Source: Bacteroidales bacterium (GTDB taxonomy: Bacteria > Bacteroidota > Bacteroidia > Bacteroidales > F082). Taken from it: a stretch of DNA of 64,000 nt. The translations under genes were made by a program, and so were the position numbers. Shown piece after piece: positions 25,018 to 35,000 of this stretch. The notes below the pieces were generated by a model. The model did no database searches, was not told where the DNA came from, and saw nothing but the letters and a program-made list of their open reading frames with translations. The DNA lies in assembly GCA_017645275.1 (NCBI GenBank), contig JAGCPH010000047.1:1-64000 (forward strand), given 5' to 3'. Each line of letters starts with the position of its first letter. Positions within the stretch are counted from its first letter, which is position 1.

Positions 25018-26406
25018 ATGAAGAAGATTTTTGGTTCGACACGCGAGAATGACGAGCAGCAGAGGCTTGAACGTTTCGTTTTGATGACTGAAAGTCCTGT
25101 GCGTCAACTGGTTATAAAGATGGCCTGGCCAACGGTCGTCTCTATGCTGGTGATCGCCTTGTACAACATCATCGACGCGTTTTTTGTCGGGCATATCTCC
25201 ACCGAGGCCACGGCGGGTGTGGGAGTGTCGTTTGCCTATATGACATTCATCAATGCGTTCGGATTCTTCTTCGGCCATGGCTCGGGCAACTACATCTCCA
25301 CAGCGCTTGGCGCAAAAAAATATGGCGATGCCGAGAAGATGGCCGCCACGGGTTTCCTTTCGTCGATGGGACTCGGCACTATAGCCGCCATCATAGGGCT
25401 GTTTTTCCTCTCGCCGCTTTCGCGGATGATGGGTGCCACCCCCGATATCGTTCCGCATTCCAATGACTATCTGCTGTTTATCCTCATCGGAACGCCATTC
25501 ATGATGTCGTCGCTGACGCTTAACAACCAGCTGCGACTGCAAGGCAACGCGCGTTATGCGATGATTGGCTTGACATCGGGAGCTATCCTCAATATCTTCC
25601 TCGATGCCTTGTTTATCTATGTGTTAGATATGGGTGTGATGGGAGCCTCGCTTGCCACCTGCATAAGCCAGATGACGGGCTGGTTCATCCTGTTGATGGG
25701 CACTGAGATGAGCGGCAACGTGCATATCCGGATAAGAAATTTCAGTCCTTCATGGCAGAATTATAAAGACATTTTCAAAGGAGGCAACCCTTCGTTGGCG
25801 CGTCATGTGTTTGTCTGCATCAGCACGATAATGCTCAACCGTTACGCCGCTTACTATGCTGCGCCTGGCACCGAGGCGAGCGCGATAGCTGCATTTGCCA
25901 TAGTGGCGCGCGTCATGATGTTCGCCTTCTCAATAATTCTTGGAATAGGGCAGGGGTTCCAGCCTGTATGCGGCTTCAACTATGGCGCCCGACTTTACGA
26001 ACGTGTGCGACAGTCGTTCGTGTTTACCACGGTTTTGGCGACTATCATATTGATAATCACTTCTATAGCGTTTTCGATATTCGCTCCTGATATCATCAGA
26101 ATATTCCGCAGCGAGGATCCCGAACTCGTGGAAATAGGCACAAGAGTGCTGCGGTGGCAGTGCCTGTCGTTCCCGCTCATCGGGGTGAGCACCGTCACCA
26201 ATATGATGTATCAAACCACTCGTAAAACGTTGATAGCCACAGTGTTATCGATGGGACGACAAGGCATCTTCTTCATCCCGACGATAATGATTCTGCCTCT
26301 CTTCATCGGCTTCCAAGGCGTCGAGATGACTCAAGCCATCGCTGATGCACTCACATTCTTGCTAGCGCTGCCGTTTGCTATCCGCGAAGCACGTCATTTC
26401 GACTGA
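25018..26406 (+). CDS. MATE family multidrug/Na+ antiporter
   Basis: 462 residues with about twelve membrane segments. The two MATE halves are seen, with PVRQLVIKMAWPTVVSMLV...NIIDAFFVG at the start and the G(Q/x)GFQPVCGFNYGA motif of the second half near residue 305-320. The N-terminal ~25 residues are a charged cytosolic tail. The substrate cannot be predicted. The last residues (RHFD) and the TGA stop lie inside the left arm of the family E palindrome, so the original C-terminus may have been changed. Confidence 0.9.
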   Translation: MKKIFGSTRENDEQQRLERFVLMTESPVRQLVIKMAWPTVVSMLVIALYNIIDAFFVGHISTEATAGVGVSFAYMTFINAFGFFFGHGSGNYISTALGAKKYGDAEKMAATGFLSSMGLGTIAAIIGLFFLSPLSRMMGATPDIVPHSNDYLLFILIGTPFMMSSLTLNNQLRLQGNARYAMIGLTSGAILNIFLDALFIYVLDMGVMGASLATCISQMTGWFILLMGTEMSGNVHIRIRNFSPSWQNYKDIFKGGNPSLARHVFVCISTIMLNRYAAYYAAPGTEASAIAAFAIVARVMMFAFSIILGIGQGFQPVCGFNYGARLYERVRQSFVFTTVLATIILIITSIAFSIFAPDIIRIFRSEDPELVEIGTRVLRWQCLSFPLIGVSTVTNMMYQTTRKTLIATVLSMGRQGIFFIPTIMILPLFIGFQGVEMTQAIADALTFLLALPFAIREARHFD

Positions 26407-26504
26407 AGCGTAGCGAAATGGAGAAATCACCGCCAAATGAATATTTCGTTACATTCAAATGCCGGTGATTTCTCGACTACACTTCGTTTCGCTCGAAATG
26501 ACGT
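26391..26504. repeat. ACGTCATTTCGA...TCGAAATGACGT palindrome (family E, copy 2)
   Basis: The ends are exact complements (ACGTCATTTCGA / TCGAAATGACGT). Inner arms also pair: GAGAAATCACCG with CGGTGATTTCTC. It lies between the convergent MATE and cobW genes, overlaps the MATE stop codon, and may act as a bidirectional terminator. Confidence 0.85.
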
Positions 26505-27707
26505 TTAAAACAAGCAACTATCCAACGCTTGTTTTATCGCCTCTTTATCGAGTTTCTGCCCAATAAACACTATCTTTTCCATGCGGTCGCCGTACTCCTC
26601 GTCCCAGTCTTTGAGTATGCTTGGGTCACGCTCGACAAACTGTCTCAACTCTTCTTCAGAGGCTGTCGCAAACCAATAGCCGGCTTCCGAGAGCTTCTTC
26701 TGCTTGCCTGCAGTCTCGAAGATGTACGACATATCTTGATTGTCAGCAAAATAGCACAATCCCTTGCAGCGGATGATGTTTTTCGGCCAGTTGTTCAGCA
26801 CATAGTCATTGAATTTCAAAGTGTCAAAAGGTCTTCTGTTGAAGTAGACGTATGTGCCGATGCCATATTCCTCAGCCTCACCTTCATCTTCATCATGATG
26901 GTGGTGGTGATGTTGAGACGCACGGCCGTGCGTCTCTTCATGGTCATGTTCGTGTTCATCATCGTGATGTTCATCGCGGCCTTCAAGGATTTTTATCCAA
27001 CCTGCTGAGCCTGAGACATCGTTATAATCAAACATATAAGTGTCGATGATCTTGTCGAGGTCGATGTTGGCATAGTCGCATTCGAGGATCTGTGCGTCAG
27101 GAGCGAGGTTTTTCACAATCTGGCGGATGCGTTCGAGCTCTTTAGGCTCCACCTCCGACACCTTATTTAATAACACGATGTTACAGAATTCGATCTGCTC
27201 TATCACGAGGTTTTCGATGTCTTCCTCGTCGATGTTCTCGTTTTTGAGGCTCTCGCCGCATGCAAACTCGTCTTTCATGCGCAGTGCGTCGACCACTGTC
27301 ACTATGCAGTCGAGGCGTGGGGTGCCAAACTGCGTGTATTCCTTGCCCATCTGCGGTATTCCGGCGATGGTTCGTGCTATCGGCTCAGGCTCGCAGATGC
27401 CGCTCGCCTCGATGACAATGTAGTCGAAACGTGCCATCTTCATGATGTCGGTGAGCTGCTCGATGAGGTCCATCTTGAGGGTGCAGCAGATACATCCGTT
27501 CTGCAACGCCACAAGGCTCTCGTCTTTCTTGCCTACCACGCCGCCTTTCTGGATGAGGTCAGCGTCGATGTTCACCTCGCCTATGTCGTTGACAATCACT
27601 GCGAATTTTATGCCTTTCTTGTTCGAAAGGATATGGTTGACCAATGTGGTTTTTCCGCTTCCGAGATAACCGGTCAGAAGTAGGACCGGAGTTTCCATTC
27701 TACTCAT
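26505..27707 (-). CDS. CobW/COG0523 family metal-chaperone GTPase with His-rich insert
   Basis: 400 residues. P-loop GYLGSGKTTL lies at about 11-20, the CxCC metal motif in NGCICCTL near 68-75, and a CobW C-terminal domain from about 290. COG0523 GTPases deliver metals such as zinc or cobalt. A linker (about 240-275) is rich in His, Asp and Glu. In its middle an in-frame family F palindrome encodes THGRASQ. I chose MSRMETP at 27707; upstream in-frame sequence is promoter and heptamer repeat. Which metal is handled is unknown. Confidence 0.88.
   Translation of the reverse strand: MSRMETPVLLLTGYLGSGKTTLVNHILSNKKGIKFAVIVNDIGEVNIDADLIQKGGVVGKKDESLVALQNGCICCTLKMDLIEQLTDIMKMARFDYIVIEASGICEPEPIARTIAGIPQMGKEYTQFGTPRLDCIVTVVDALRMKDEFACGESLKNENIDEEDIENLVIEQIEFCNIVLLNKVSEVEPKELERIRQIVKNLAPDAQILECDYANIDLDKIIDTYMFDYNDVSGSAGWIKILEGRDEHHDDEHEHDHEETHGRASQHHHHHHDEDEGEAEEYGIGTYVYFNRRPFDTLKFNDYVLNNWPKNIIRCKGLCYFADNQDMSYIFETAGKQKKLSEAGYWFATASEEELRQFVERDPSILKDWDEEYGDRMEKIVFIGQKLDKEAIKQALDSCLF
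26915..26936. repeat. 22-base palindrome GAGACGCACGG... inside cobW (family F)
   Basis: A perfect palindrome with core GACGCACGGCCGTGCGTC. On the gene strand it is followed by CAACA, as at 40379 and 40578. It is read in frame as E-T-H-G-R-A-S. Confidence 0.85.
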
Positions 27708-27727
27708 ATTTCTTTTAAAATTTGACT

Positions 27728-27736
27728 GCAAAATTA
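27728..27736 (-). promoter_or_regulatory. -7 promoter element of cobW
   Basis: On the minus strand this is TAATTTTGC, 20 bases upstream of the ATG at 27707. Confidence 0.5.
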
Positions 27737-27748
27737 ATAAAAAAAAGC

Positions 27749-27779
27749 AAACTGCCAACAGCCAATAGCCAATAGCCAA
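27749..27779. repeat. heptamer repeat (family A-like, copy 5)
   Basis: Units ACTGCCA, ACAGCCA, ATAGCCA and ATAGCCA occur in a row between the divergent cobW and EamA promoters. The 7-base period is the same as in other copies but the sequence differs. Confidence 0.55.
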
Positions 27780-27787
27780 AAATTTTG

Positions 27788-27795
27788 TATTTTTG
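27788..27795 (+). promoter_or_regulatory. -7 promoter element of the EamA transporter gene
   Basis: TATTTTTG, with the ATG (27805) nine bases downstream, so the leader is very short. An in-frame TTG inside the element is rejected as start. Confidence 0.55.
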
Positions 27796-27804
27796 CGCCC
27801 GCTT

Positions 27805-28704
27805 ATGAAAAAGTCTTTAGGTCATATTTCAGCGTTTTTTGCCTACACTATCTTTGGCTTTAACATCATCATCTGCAGGGATTTGTCGACGCTTGCGCTA
27901 ATTTCTCCGATGGGGTTGTTGTGTTTTCGTGTGGCTGGTGCGGCTGCTCTTTTCTGGCTCACATCGCTGTTTTTACCTAAAGAAAAAGTCGATTTAAAGG
28001 ATTTTCCGAAGATTTTTCTCGCTTCGATGCTCGGTCTCTTCCTCACACAATGGTCGTTTCTGAAGGCCAGCACCATGACAACACCTTTCGACACCAGCAT
28101 CCTCACTCCGCTCACGCCAATCTTCACCATGTTTATCGCGGCTATAGTGCTCAAAGAGCCTATCACCTTGAAGAAAGCGGGCGGCGTGGCACTTAGTTTT
28201 ATAGGTGTTATCTTCTTGGTTTTCAATACTGTACGTGTCGATAGCGGCAGCGTCACCGAGACTCAGCCCATGGGTATCGTTTATATGATTGGCAACTGTA
28301 TCTTCTTTGCCTGTTATCTGGGAGCTTTCCGTCCACTCATCACAAAATACAGCGTGGTGACCTTCATGAAGTGGATGTTTCTCTTCTCGGCCATTGTAGC
28401 TATTCCGTTAGATATCAAGGAGTTGGTCGGTCTCAATATGGCGGCGATGCCTGCCAAATATCTTATTGAGCTTGGTTTTGTGATTCTATTCTCTACCTTT
28501 GTGGCTTATTTCTTGATTCCGGTAGGGCAGAAGGTGTTACGTCCGACGGTTATCAGCCTTTACGGCTATCTGCAGCCTATCATCGCCACGGTGATGGGCA
28601 TAGTGATGGGCATGGATACCCTCACCTGGCAGAAAGTGTTGGCTGCGGCTCTAGTCTTCACCGGAGTTATCCTTGTTAACAAGAGTAGGGCAGCTTCTCA
28701 ATAA
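27805..28704 (+). CDS. EamA/DMT superfamily transporter
   Basis: 299 residues with ten predicted membrane segments in two EamA repeats (about 10-140 and 155-290). The end of each repeat shows the typical motif: TPIFTMFIAAIVLKEPIT with GVALSFIGVIFLVF in the first, and YGYLQPIIATVMGIVMG with LAAALVFTGVILVN in the second. A metabolite or drug exporter of unknown substrate. Confidence 0.88.
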   Translation: MKKSLGHISAFFAYTIFGFNIIICRDLSTLALISPMGLLCFRVAGAAALFWLTSLFLPKEKVDLKDFPKIFLASMLGLFLTQWSFLKASTMTTPFDTSILTPLTPIFTMFIAAIVLKEPITLKKAGGVALSFIGVIFLVFNTVRVDSGSVTETQPMGIVYMIGNCIFFACYLGAFRPLITKYSVVTFMKWMFLFSAIVAIPLDIKELVGLNMAAMPAKYLIELGFVILFSTFVAYFLIPVGQKVLRPTVISLYGYLQPIIATVMGIVMGMDTLTWQKVLAAALVFTGVILVNKSRAASQ

Positions 28705-28713
28705 TACTTTAAA

Positions 28714-28794
28714 TACCTTAAGCGGCAGCCCTAAGGGCGTTAAAGCCATTAAAGCCCTTAACGCCATTAAGGTTGCCGCTAAGGTGATTAAGGT
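28714..28794. repeat. CCTTAAGCGGCA / TTGCCGCTAAGG palindrome (family B, copy 1)
   Basis: The outer arms are ACCTTAAGCGGCAGCC and the near-complement GGTTGCCGCTAAGGT. The interior is made of 8-9-base units GCCATTAA, GCCCTTAA and GCGTTAA. It lies between the convergent EamA gene and the small protein gene and may terminate both. Confidence 0.8.
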
Positions 28795-29058
28795 TTATTC
28801 CTTCTTCCTTCTTGCTATCATGTAGGCACCACCCAGTGCGGTAAGCACTAACAATCCGCTGCCCAGAGGGGCTGACACGTCGTCAGTGTAGCCGTGTGAG
28901 CCTGGAAGGGTAGGCATATCGACGCCTGTTCTGTCAAGGCCGTTACCTATTTCATCCCAGTCGTTGAAGAAGTTGTCTCTTCCGCCATTGAAATACTGTG
29001 CGTTGGCGCCGAGGCCCATCGCAATAACCAATGCTGCTGCTAATAATATCTTTTTCAT
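28795..29058 (-). CDS. Small secreted protein with C-terminal PLGSG-helix-basic tail (second copy)
   Basis: 87 residues. Signal peptide about 1-20 (ending ANAQ). An Asn/Asp/Gly-rich middle (FNGGRDNFFNDW...) is followed by APLGSG, a hydrophobic helix (LLVLTALGGAYMI) and the basic tail ARRKKE. The C-terminal ~25 residues are nearly identical in pattern to the protein at 4050-4307, while the middles differ. It starts 23 bases after the stop of the 2061-residue T9SS protein, exactly the same spacing as the first pair. Function unknown. Confidence 0.8.
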   Translation of the reverse strand: MKKILLAAALVIAMGLGANAQYFNGGRDNFFNDWDEIGNGLDRTGVDMPTLPGSHGYTDDVSAPLGSGLLVLTALGGAYMIARRKKE

Positions 29059-29081
29059 AGTGTAATCCTTTCCATTTAATG

Positions 29082-32000
29082 TTATCTAACAACAATTTTC
29101 TGAGTCTGAACTGATTCGCCGACCATTCTGAAGATGTACATTCCTGTTGCAGGGACGTTCACTGTCTGAATGCCGTTGATCTTGGTGTTCATCACCATGC
29201 GGCCTGTCACGTCGAACACTTGGAGTTCGCCGTTGCCGTTGACGATGATGTCGCTGCCATACTGGTAAACGAAGCTGTCGCTGACCTCGAGTTCGTCGAT
29301 GTTGGCGTTGTAGTCAAGTTTCACAATGAAACGATTCTCATTGTCGCGTGGTGATCCGATGAATGTGTATTCACCGTCGAGCAGCATGTCGATGTCCTCG
29401 CCCGTGAGGCGGTCGATGACGTGCAGGTAGCTGTATTTGCCTTTAGCATCGAAGCTCAAGGTGTACTGGCCTGTTGTCATAGCCTTGAAGTTGAGGTTGA
29501 ACGCCTGGGTGTTGTCATCCATCGTTGCGATAGCGTAATCTTTGTTGTTCTGTTGGATATAAACCATCGGAATCTGTGAGTTGCGGTGGCTGATCTTATT
29601 CAGACCAATGCCATTGCTGAACATTGCGTATGTCACATCCTCAAATTCGCTGTTAGATACTGTGAATGCGAGGTAGTCGTGATTTGCGCGTGACTTGCTT
29701 GAAGGGACTCTGTTGATAATAATAGATATTCCTTCATCAACTTGAACCATGAATCCTTGGCAAGGTTTGATTTTAGCATCAACGGTTGTCTTCCAAGTGC
29801 CATTGTTGGTAAGGACGTATCCGCCTGAGAACTCTGCACCGTCAATGTTATCCATTGTTATGCTCTGTCCAAATGGGTTACCTATGAGGTTGAATCCAGC
29901 CATGTCGCCGCTTGCTTCATGTGTGAGTATTAATGGGACATCATTGACATTGGTGTTGCCCTTGAATCCGATAGGATCACTAATCGATGCTTTCGCATAG
30001 AGATAACCCATGCCTACTTTAAGTTGGGTGAATGAATGCGCTGTGCCTTGTGCGTTGTACCACATCATATTTGGCTCATTATAGCTAAAGAGGTCGTATT
30101 GAGGCACATTTCCAACAGGATCTGCTGTGAGTCCTTCCACAGAATTTATTGCGACGGTGCCTACAGGAGAACTGATGGTGTACCAGCCATCTGCTGCTGC
30201 ATCAGGATACCAAGCGGTAGGCTCTGTGATGTTTTTCTCATAGGTTGCCAAAACATTGTTAGTAGTTACAATCTCGCCACCGTCCTTCACGATGAGGGCG
30301 TTAGCACTGCCACTGGTGTTAGTGATGTTGCCTGTAAGAATCTCATAAGGCTGAACAATGTAAGGACTTGCAGCTGTTGCTTCAACATCTTTATTGACAA
30401 TTGTCGGGCTGTAGTAAACAGGATCTGTGTCGTTGTTCTTCTTATAGAGGTAAATGTCTTGCTGACCACCGGTATAGCATGAGAACACACCACTACCATA
30501 ATTATAACGTAATGTGTTTCTTCCAGTCATATTTGCGACTATGGATGCTTTGTGTGTTGTTTCATTAATATTTATTGTCCATTGACCTCTATTATCAACT
30601 GATGGATATGTTTTAAGATAGTTGTTGCTGTTAGCACCTGCGGCGTATAAGTAACCATTTGAACTTACATTTGAACTTACAATATCTGATTCATCATAAA
30701 TAGTATATAAGTTTGTTTCATCACCGCTTATTACAAACTCATGAATGCCTGAAACTTCTGCTATTGTATTGCCTGTAGCAGTAACAAGGACCTCTCCTCT
30801 GTTGTTGGTTCTCTGTTCGGCCATAGCATAGTATTTATTATCAGTACCAATACCAACTATGATGTAATGCAAACCAGGTTCAATGTCATCGTCGGTTTCA
30901 ACCAAAGTGTAGGTTACACCTGCTGCCGCTTGGTTGATAGTCACAAGATTTGACTCTGTGTTCACGGTACCATTTTCACCGTATACTTTAAAGTATGCTG
31001 AGCGGGCATCGCCTGTGTTCTCTGCAACGTTGATGCTGACTTTATGACCTTGTGTAATTGACGTCGTAAGCCAATCGTAGGTTGTTGGTGTCTCGCCGGT
31101 TACATCATATGTGCGTACTTCAAATGTCGGGTTTTCGCCTAAACCTTGATATTCGAAACTTATTATTCTGTCTTGCTCGCCGCCAGCTTCAATGTCTAAC
31201 GAAGTTGTTTCAAATACAATGCTTAATGTGTAAGCTGCTTGGTTGACAGTTACTAAGCCTGAATATACATCGTTACCGTCGGCATCAATACCTTTGACCT
31301 TGAAGTATGCTGAACGAGCATCGCCATCGTTGGCATCGATGTGACCATCGACATTGCCATTTGCATTGATAGTGGCTGTAATCCATGTAGGATTTTCTGT
31401 GAGCTCTGTTTCGCCGTCTGATTCATAGAATATAACCACTGCTTGTGGGTCTGTAGGCATGTTTTTGTAAGTGACTAGAAGTTCTGCATTTCCACCCTCT
31501 GAATTCAGATTATATGTATATTGATTGAGAGTGATTGAAGGCTCTGTTGATGCAGGGACTCTCTTGTAGAAAGCAAAGGTCTGGTTTGCGATATTGCCAC
31601 CTTCACTGGTATAACATCTCCAATCTTGGGAGTTATAAATACCAATATATCTTTGATCTGTTGTCTCTGAAGTGGTAATGTAACCATTATCAGATAATGT
31701 AAAATGTTTGGCATCACCAGTTCCTACTTTAACTCCATTATTTGTATTAGTGCAATACAGCCACGTTTCAGTTGTGCCATTAGGATAGAACATATAACCA
31801 TCGTCGGAAGTACTCAAATTCCACTGAATATTATCAGCTACGGTTTCAGTTATAGCTCCGTTTTCTATGGTTACCGCCTCAGCTGTTGGAGCAGAAGATC
31901 CATTATTGTTTGCCATAGCATAAGTATCACCATTATCGCCAACGATAATAAATACATCGTCAGATGTCAAATTTGCCAATGATGTAAGTACCCAATCATA

Positions 32001-35000
32001 TTGACCCGGAGTAGGTGGTGTTGAGCCGGCTGCTTGGTTGATGGTCACAAGGTCGGAATAGACATCGTTGGCATTGGTGTCAAGACCGTAAACTTTGAAG
32101 TAAGCCGAGCGGGCATCACCTGTGTTGGCATCAATCAAATATTCAACGTTCAATGTAATATCATCGATATCTGCGCTAATCCATTCTGGTTCAGTTGTAG
32201 TTTCTGTACCAGTGTTATCAGTGTACCAAAAAATGTTTGCACCTAAGTCTGTCGCAATATCAGTGTAAGTCACTGTCAATGTACCATCTGTTTCGGCAGC
32301 TGGTGCATTCACTGTTGCAGGATCAACGGTAATTGAAGCTACAGGTGCCACATAAGCTGCCTGTGTGACAACCGCTGTTGCAGTAACAGTCTCTGTTGTG
32401 TTATATGTATATGTCAATGTGACAGTAGCTGTACGCTCAGCTCCCGTATTTGCTGTGCAGGTGAATGGGACATTTGCACCAATTGTGCCAAGTGTGAGCC
32501 AGTAGCCTTCGTTGCCATCTGTGATTTCTGCTGTAAGATTGCCGTCAGAAGCGGGATTTGTGACAGTGTAAGTAATAACACCTTCAGTAGCATCGCAAGC
32601 AATGTTGACGTTTTCTGTTTCGAGGACAGGCTCGCGGTAGAATGAAACGAGGTAGTTACCAGCGTCGAATTCTTTGATGCTATTGTAAATTTTTACATTA
32701 CCATAAACTGTAACGATATCACCAACTTGAATGTCATCTTGTGCAGTGAAAGCTGCATTATTCAAACCTTTGCCTTTATAAACCTGAAGTTGGTTAGTGG
32801 CTTGACCGTCAACTGAGATATAATATGTAAGCTCGCCATTGTTAGTCGGAGCTTGTGTTGGTGCTGTTGAGACAATGCCGTGGACATAGATGCCGTTGGC
32901 AGGATACTGATACTCTGCAAAAGCCAAAGCCTCTGTTACAGTATAAGGATTTTCTTGCGAACAAATGTAATAGTTGGCAGTTGCCACGGTACTTGCATCA
33001 CTGTTTTTGATGGCGATGGCTTTAATAGTTGTCGTTTCTGTAACGCTTATAGCTCCTGTGTATTCAGTACTTGTGTTAGTTGGCTCGGTACCATCAGTTG
33101 TATAATAAATTGTCGAACCTTCAGTCTCACAACTGATTTCCACATTTTGTGACTCAGTGTAAACGCCTGCTTCTGGGTTAAATGTCGGAGTGGCGACTGG
33201 AGCAGCAGGACGCTCAAGAGAAACAAGATAGTTACCTTGAGCAAGCTGATTAACCTCTTGATATGTACTCAAGTTTCCATAAACAACTACAATATCACCA
33301 ACTTGAATTTGGTCCGTAGCAGTGAAGTCTGTGTTGTTCAAATATCTGCCTCGGAAAACAGTCATTTGGCCACTCTGAGTTCCATCATCTGAAATCGTGT
33401 AGGTAGCATTGTGGTATGAAGTGTTAACCTCGGTAATTCCAGAGATGATACCGCTTACATAAACATTATTTTGTGGGGTAGCTGCTAAAGCCTGTGCTAC
33501 GGTCATTGGGGTAGCTTTGGTAAACTCTGCCGTGGCAATTTCGCTGTCGGTCATGTCAGTTTTCACTGCAAAGGCTTTCACTGTGGTGTTTGCTGTAATA
33601 GTGAATGGAGCGCTATAAACGGAGCTTTCGCTCGTTGGGTCTGTTCCGTCGGTGGTGTAATATATGGTAGCACCATCGGTGGCACATGTGATACTTACCT
33701 CTTGTGAATCCCAGAAGTTTCCTCCATTTGGGATGATGGCTGGAGTCGCGACAACATCGCCTGAAGCGGCTACCCAAGTGATACGCACTTCATCCATGTA
33801 AATAGCACTACCTGGATTTTTAATACCAATATAATTGTAGTCACCAGATATAGTAAGCTCGGTGCTTGTACCATTTGTGATAGTTCCAAGTAATGTGCCT
33901 CTTTTATCATTATCGTAAAGATCCGACGAACCATCGTAAGCTGTGGTTTTACCGTATACTTGTACAGAACGGTTGTTTGCAGTGCTACTATTCCATGAAA
34001 CAACCACTTTTGTGAATTTGCCACCTGAAGCTGTTGAGACAATTCCATTAGGTGATGTGCTGTTTAATTGAATAGAATTATGGTCACCTCCAGATCTTCC
34101 TGCATAAACAGCTCCAGAAGCACCAGTCTTATTACTCCAGGCCGAATAACCTGTTCCAGTAATGCCTGTAAATGCATAATTCAACACGTCCACAGTTTCG
34201 CTGCTTTCTTCCCATTGAGCGTAAAGGTCGATGTCTGCGTTAATGCTTTCTATCACATCACCTGGATCATAATCGGTGCCTCCTGTGCCAGCGGCATTGG
34301 TGTGCCATTTGGTGAAAGCATAACCGCTTTTTGTAAAAGTGTTGTTGGCTACGGTATAGTCAGAGCCTTGGTATGGGGTAGCTACAATGTTTTCTCCTTC
34401 TCCGCCGTTGGCATGATAGGTAACAGTGACTGTAGGAGCACTATTTGTTACATTCACAGTGAAAGTAGCTGAACCGGCAGCATATGTGGCATCAGCAGCT
34501 TGGCTCACAGTGATGGTTTGTGCGCTTGGCGTTACTGCCACAGGGGTAACTGTAATGGTATAGCCCGAAACCGAGGTGGTGACATATTCACTTTCGCTCA
34601 CCGTAACAGCACCTGTGCTTGATGTGGTGTAGGTGACGGTTTGAGCTATTGCTGTAGGGTAGAGATTGAAATTTAACACCACTGGGTCGTCTACAATGGC
34701 GAGGTCGCTGTCTTCAAGATCGCCACCACCGCCAGCGGTTTTTACTGTAATTTCAATATCATCGATACGTAGGTTACTGCTACCGGTGTTTTTAAATGTA
34801 ATTTCTATTGTAGAAGCACCATTAGTTGTAATGGTTGCTCCTGAATCAGAATCGCTTATAGTAACATCGGTGGTTGAAGTGCTTATATTCAACACACCAG
34901 AACCTGATTTTGCATATGTTACTGTCAGTTCTGTTGCATCACCCGTTGGAATTCCATTAACGGTAAATGTTCCATTACCCTTTGAAATAAGCAGGTTATT

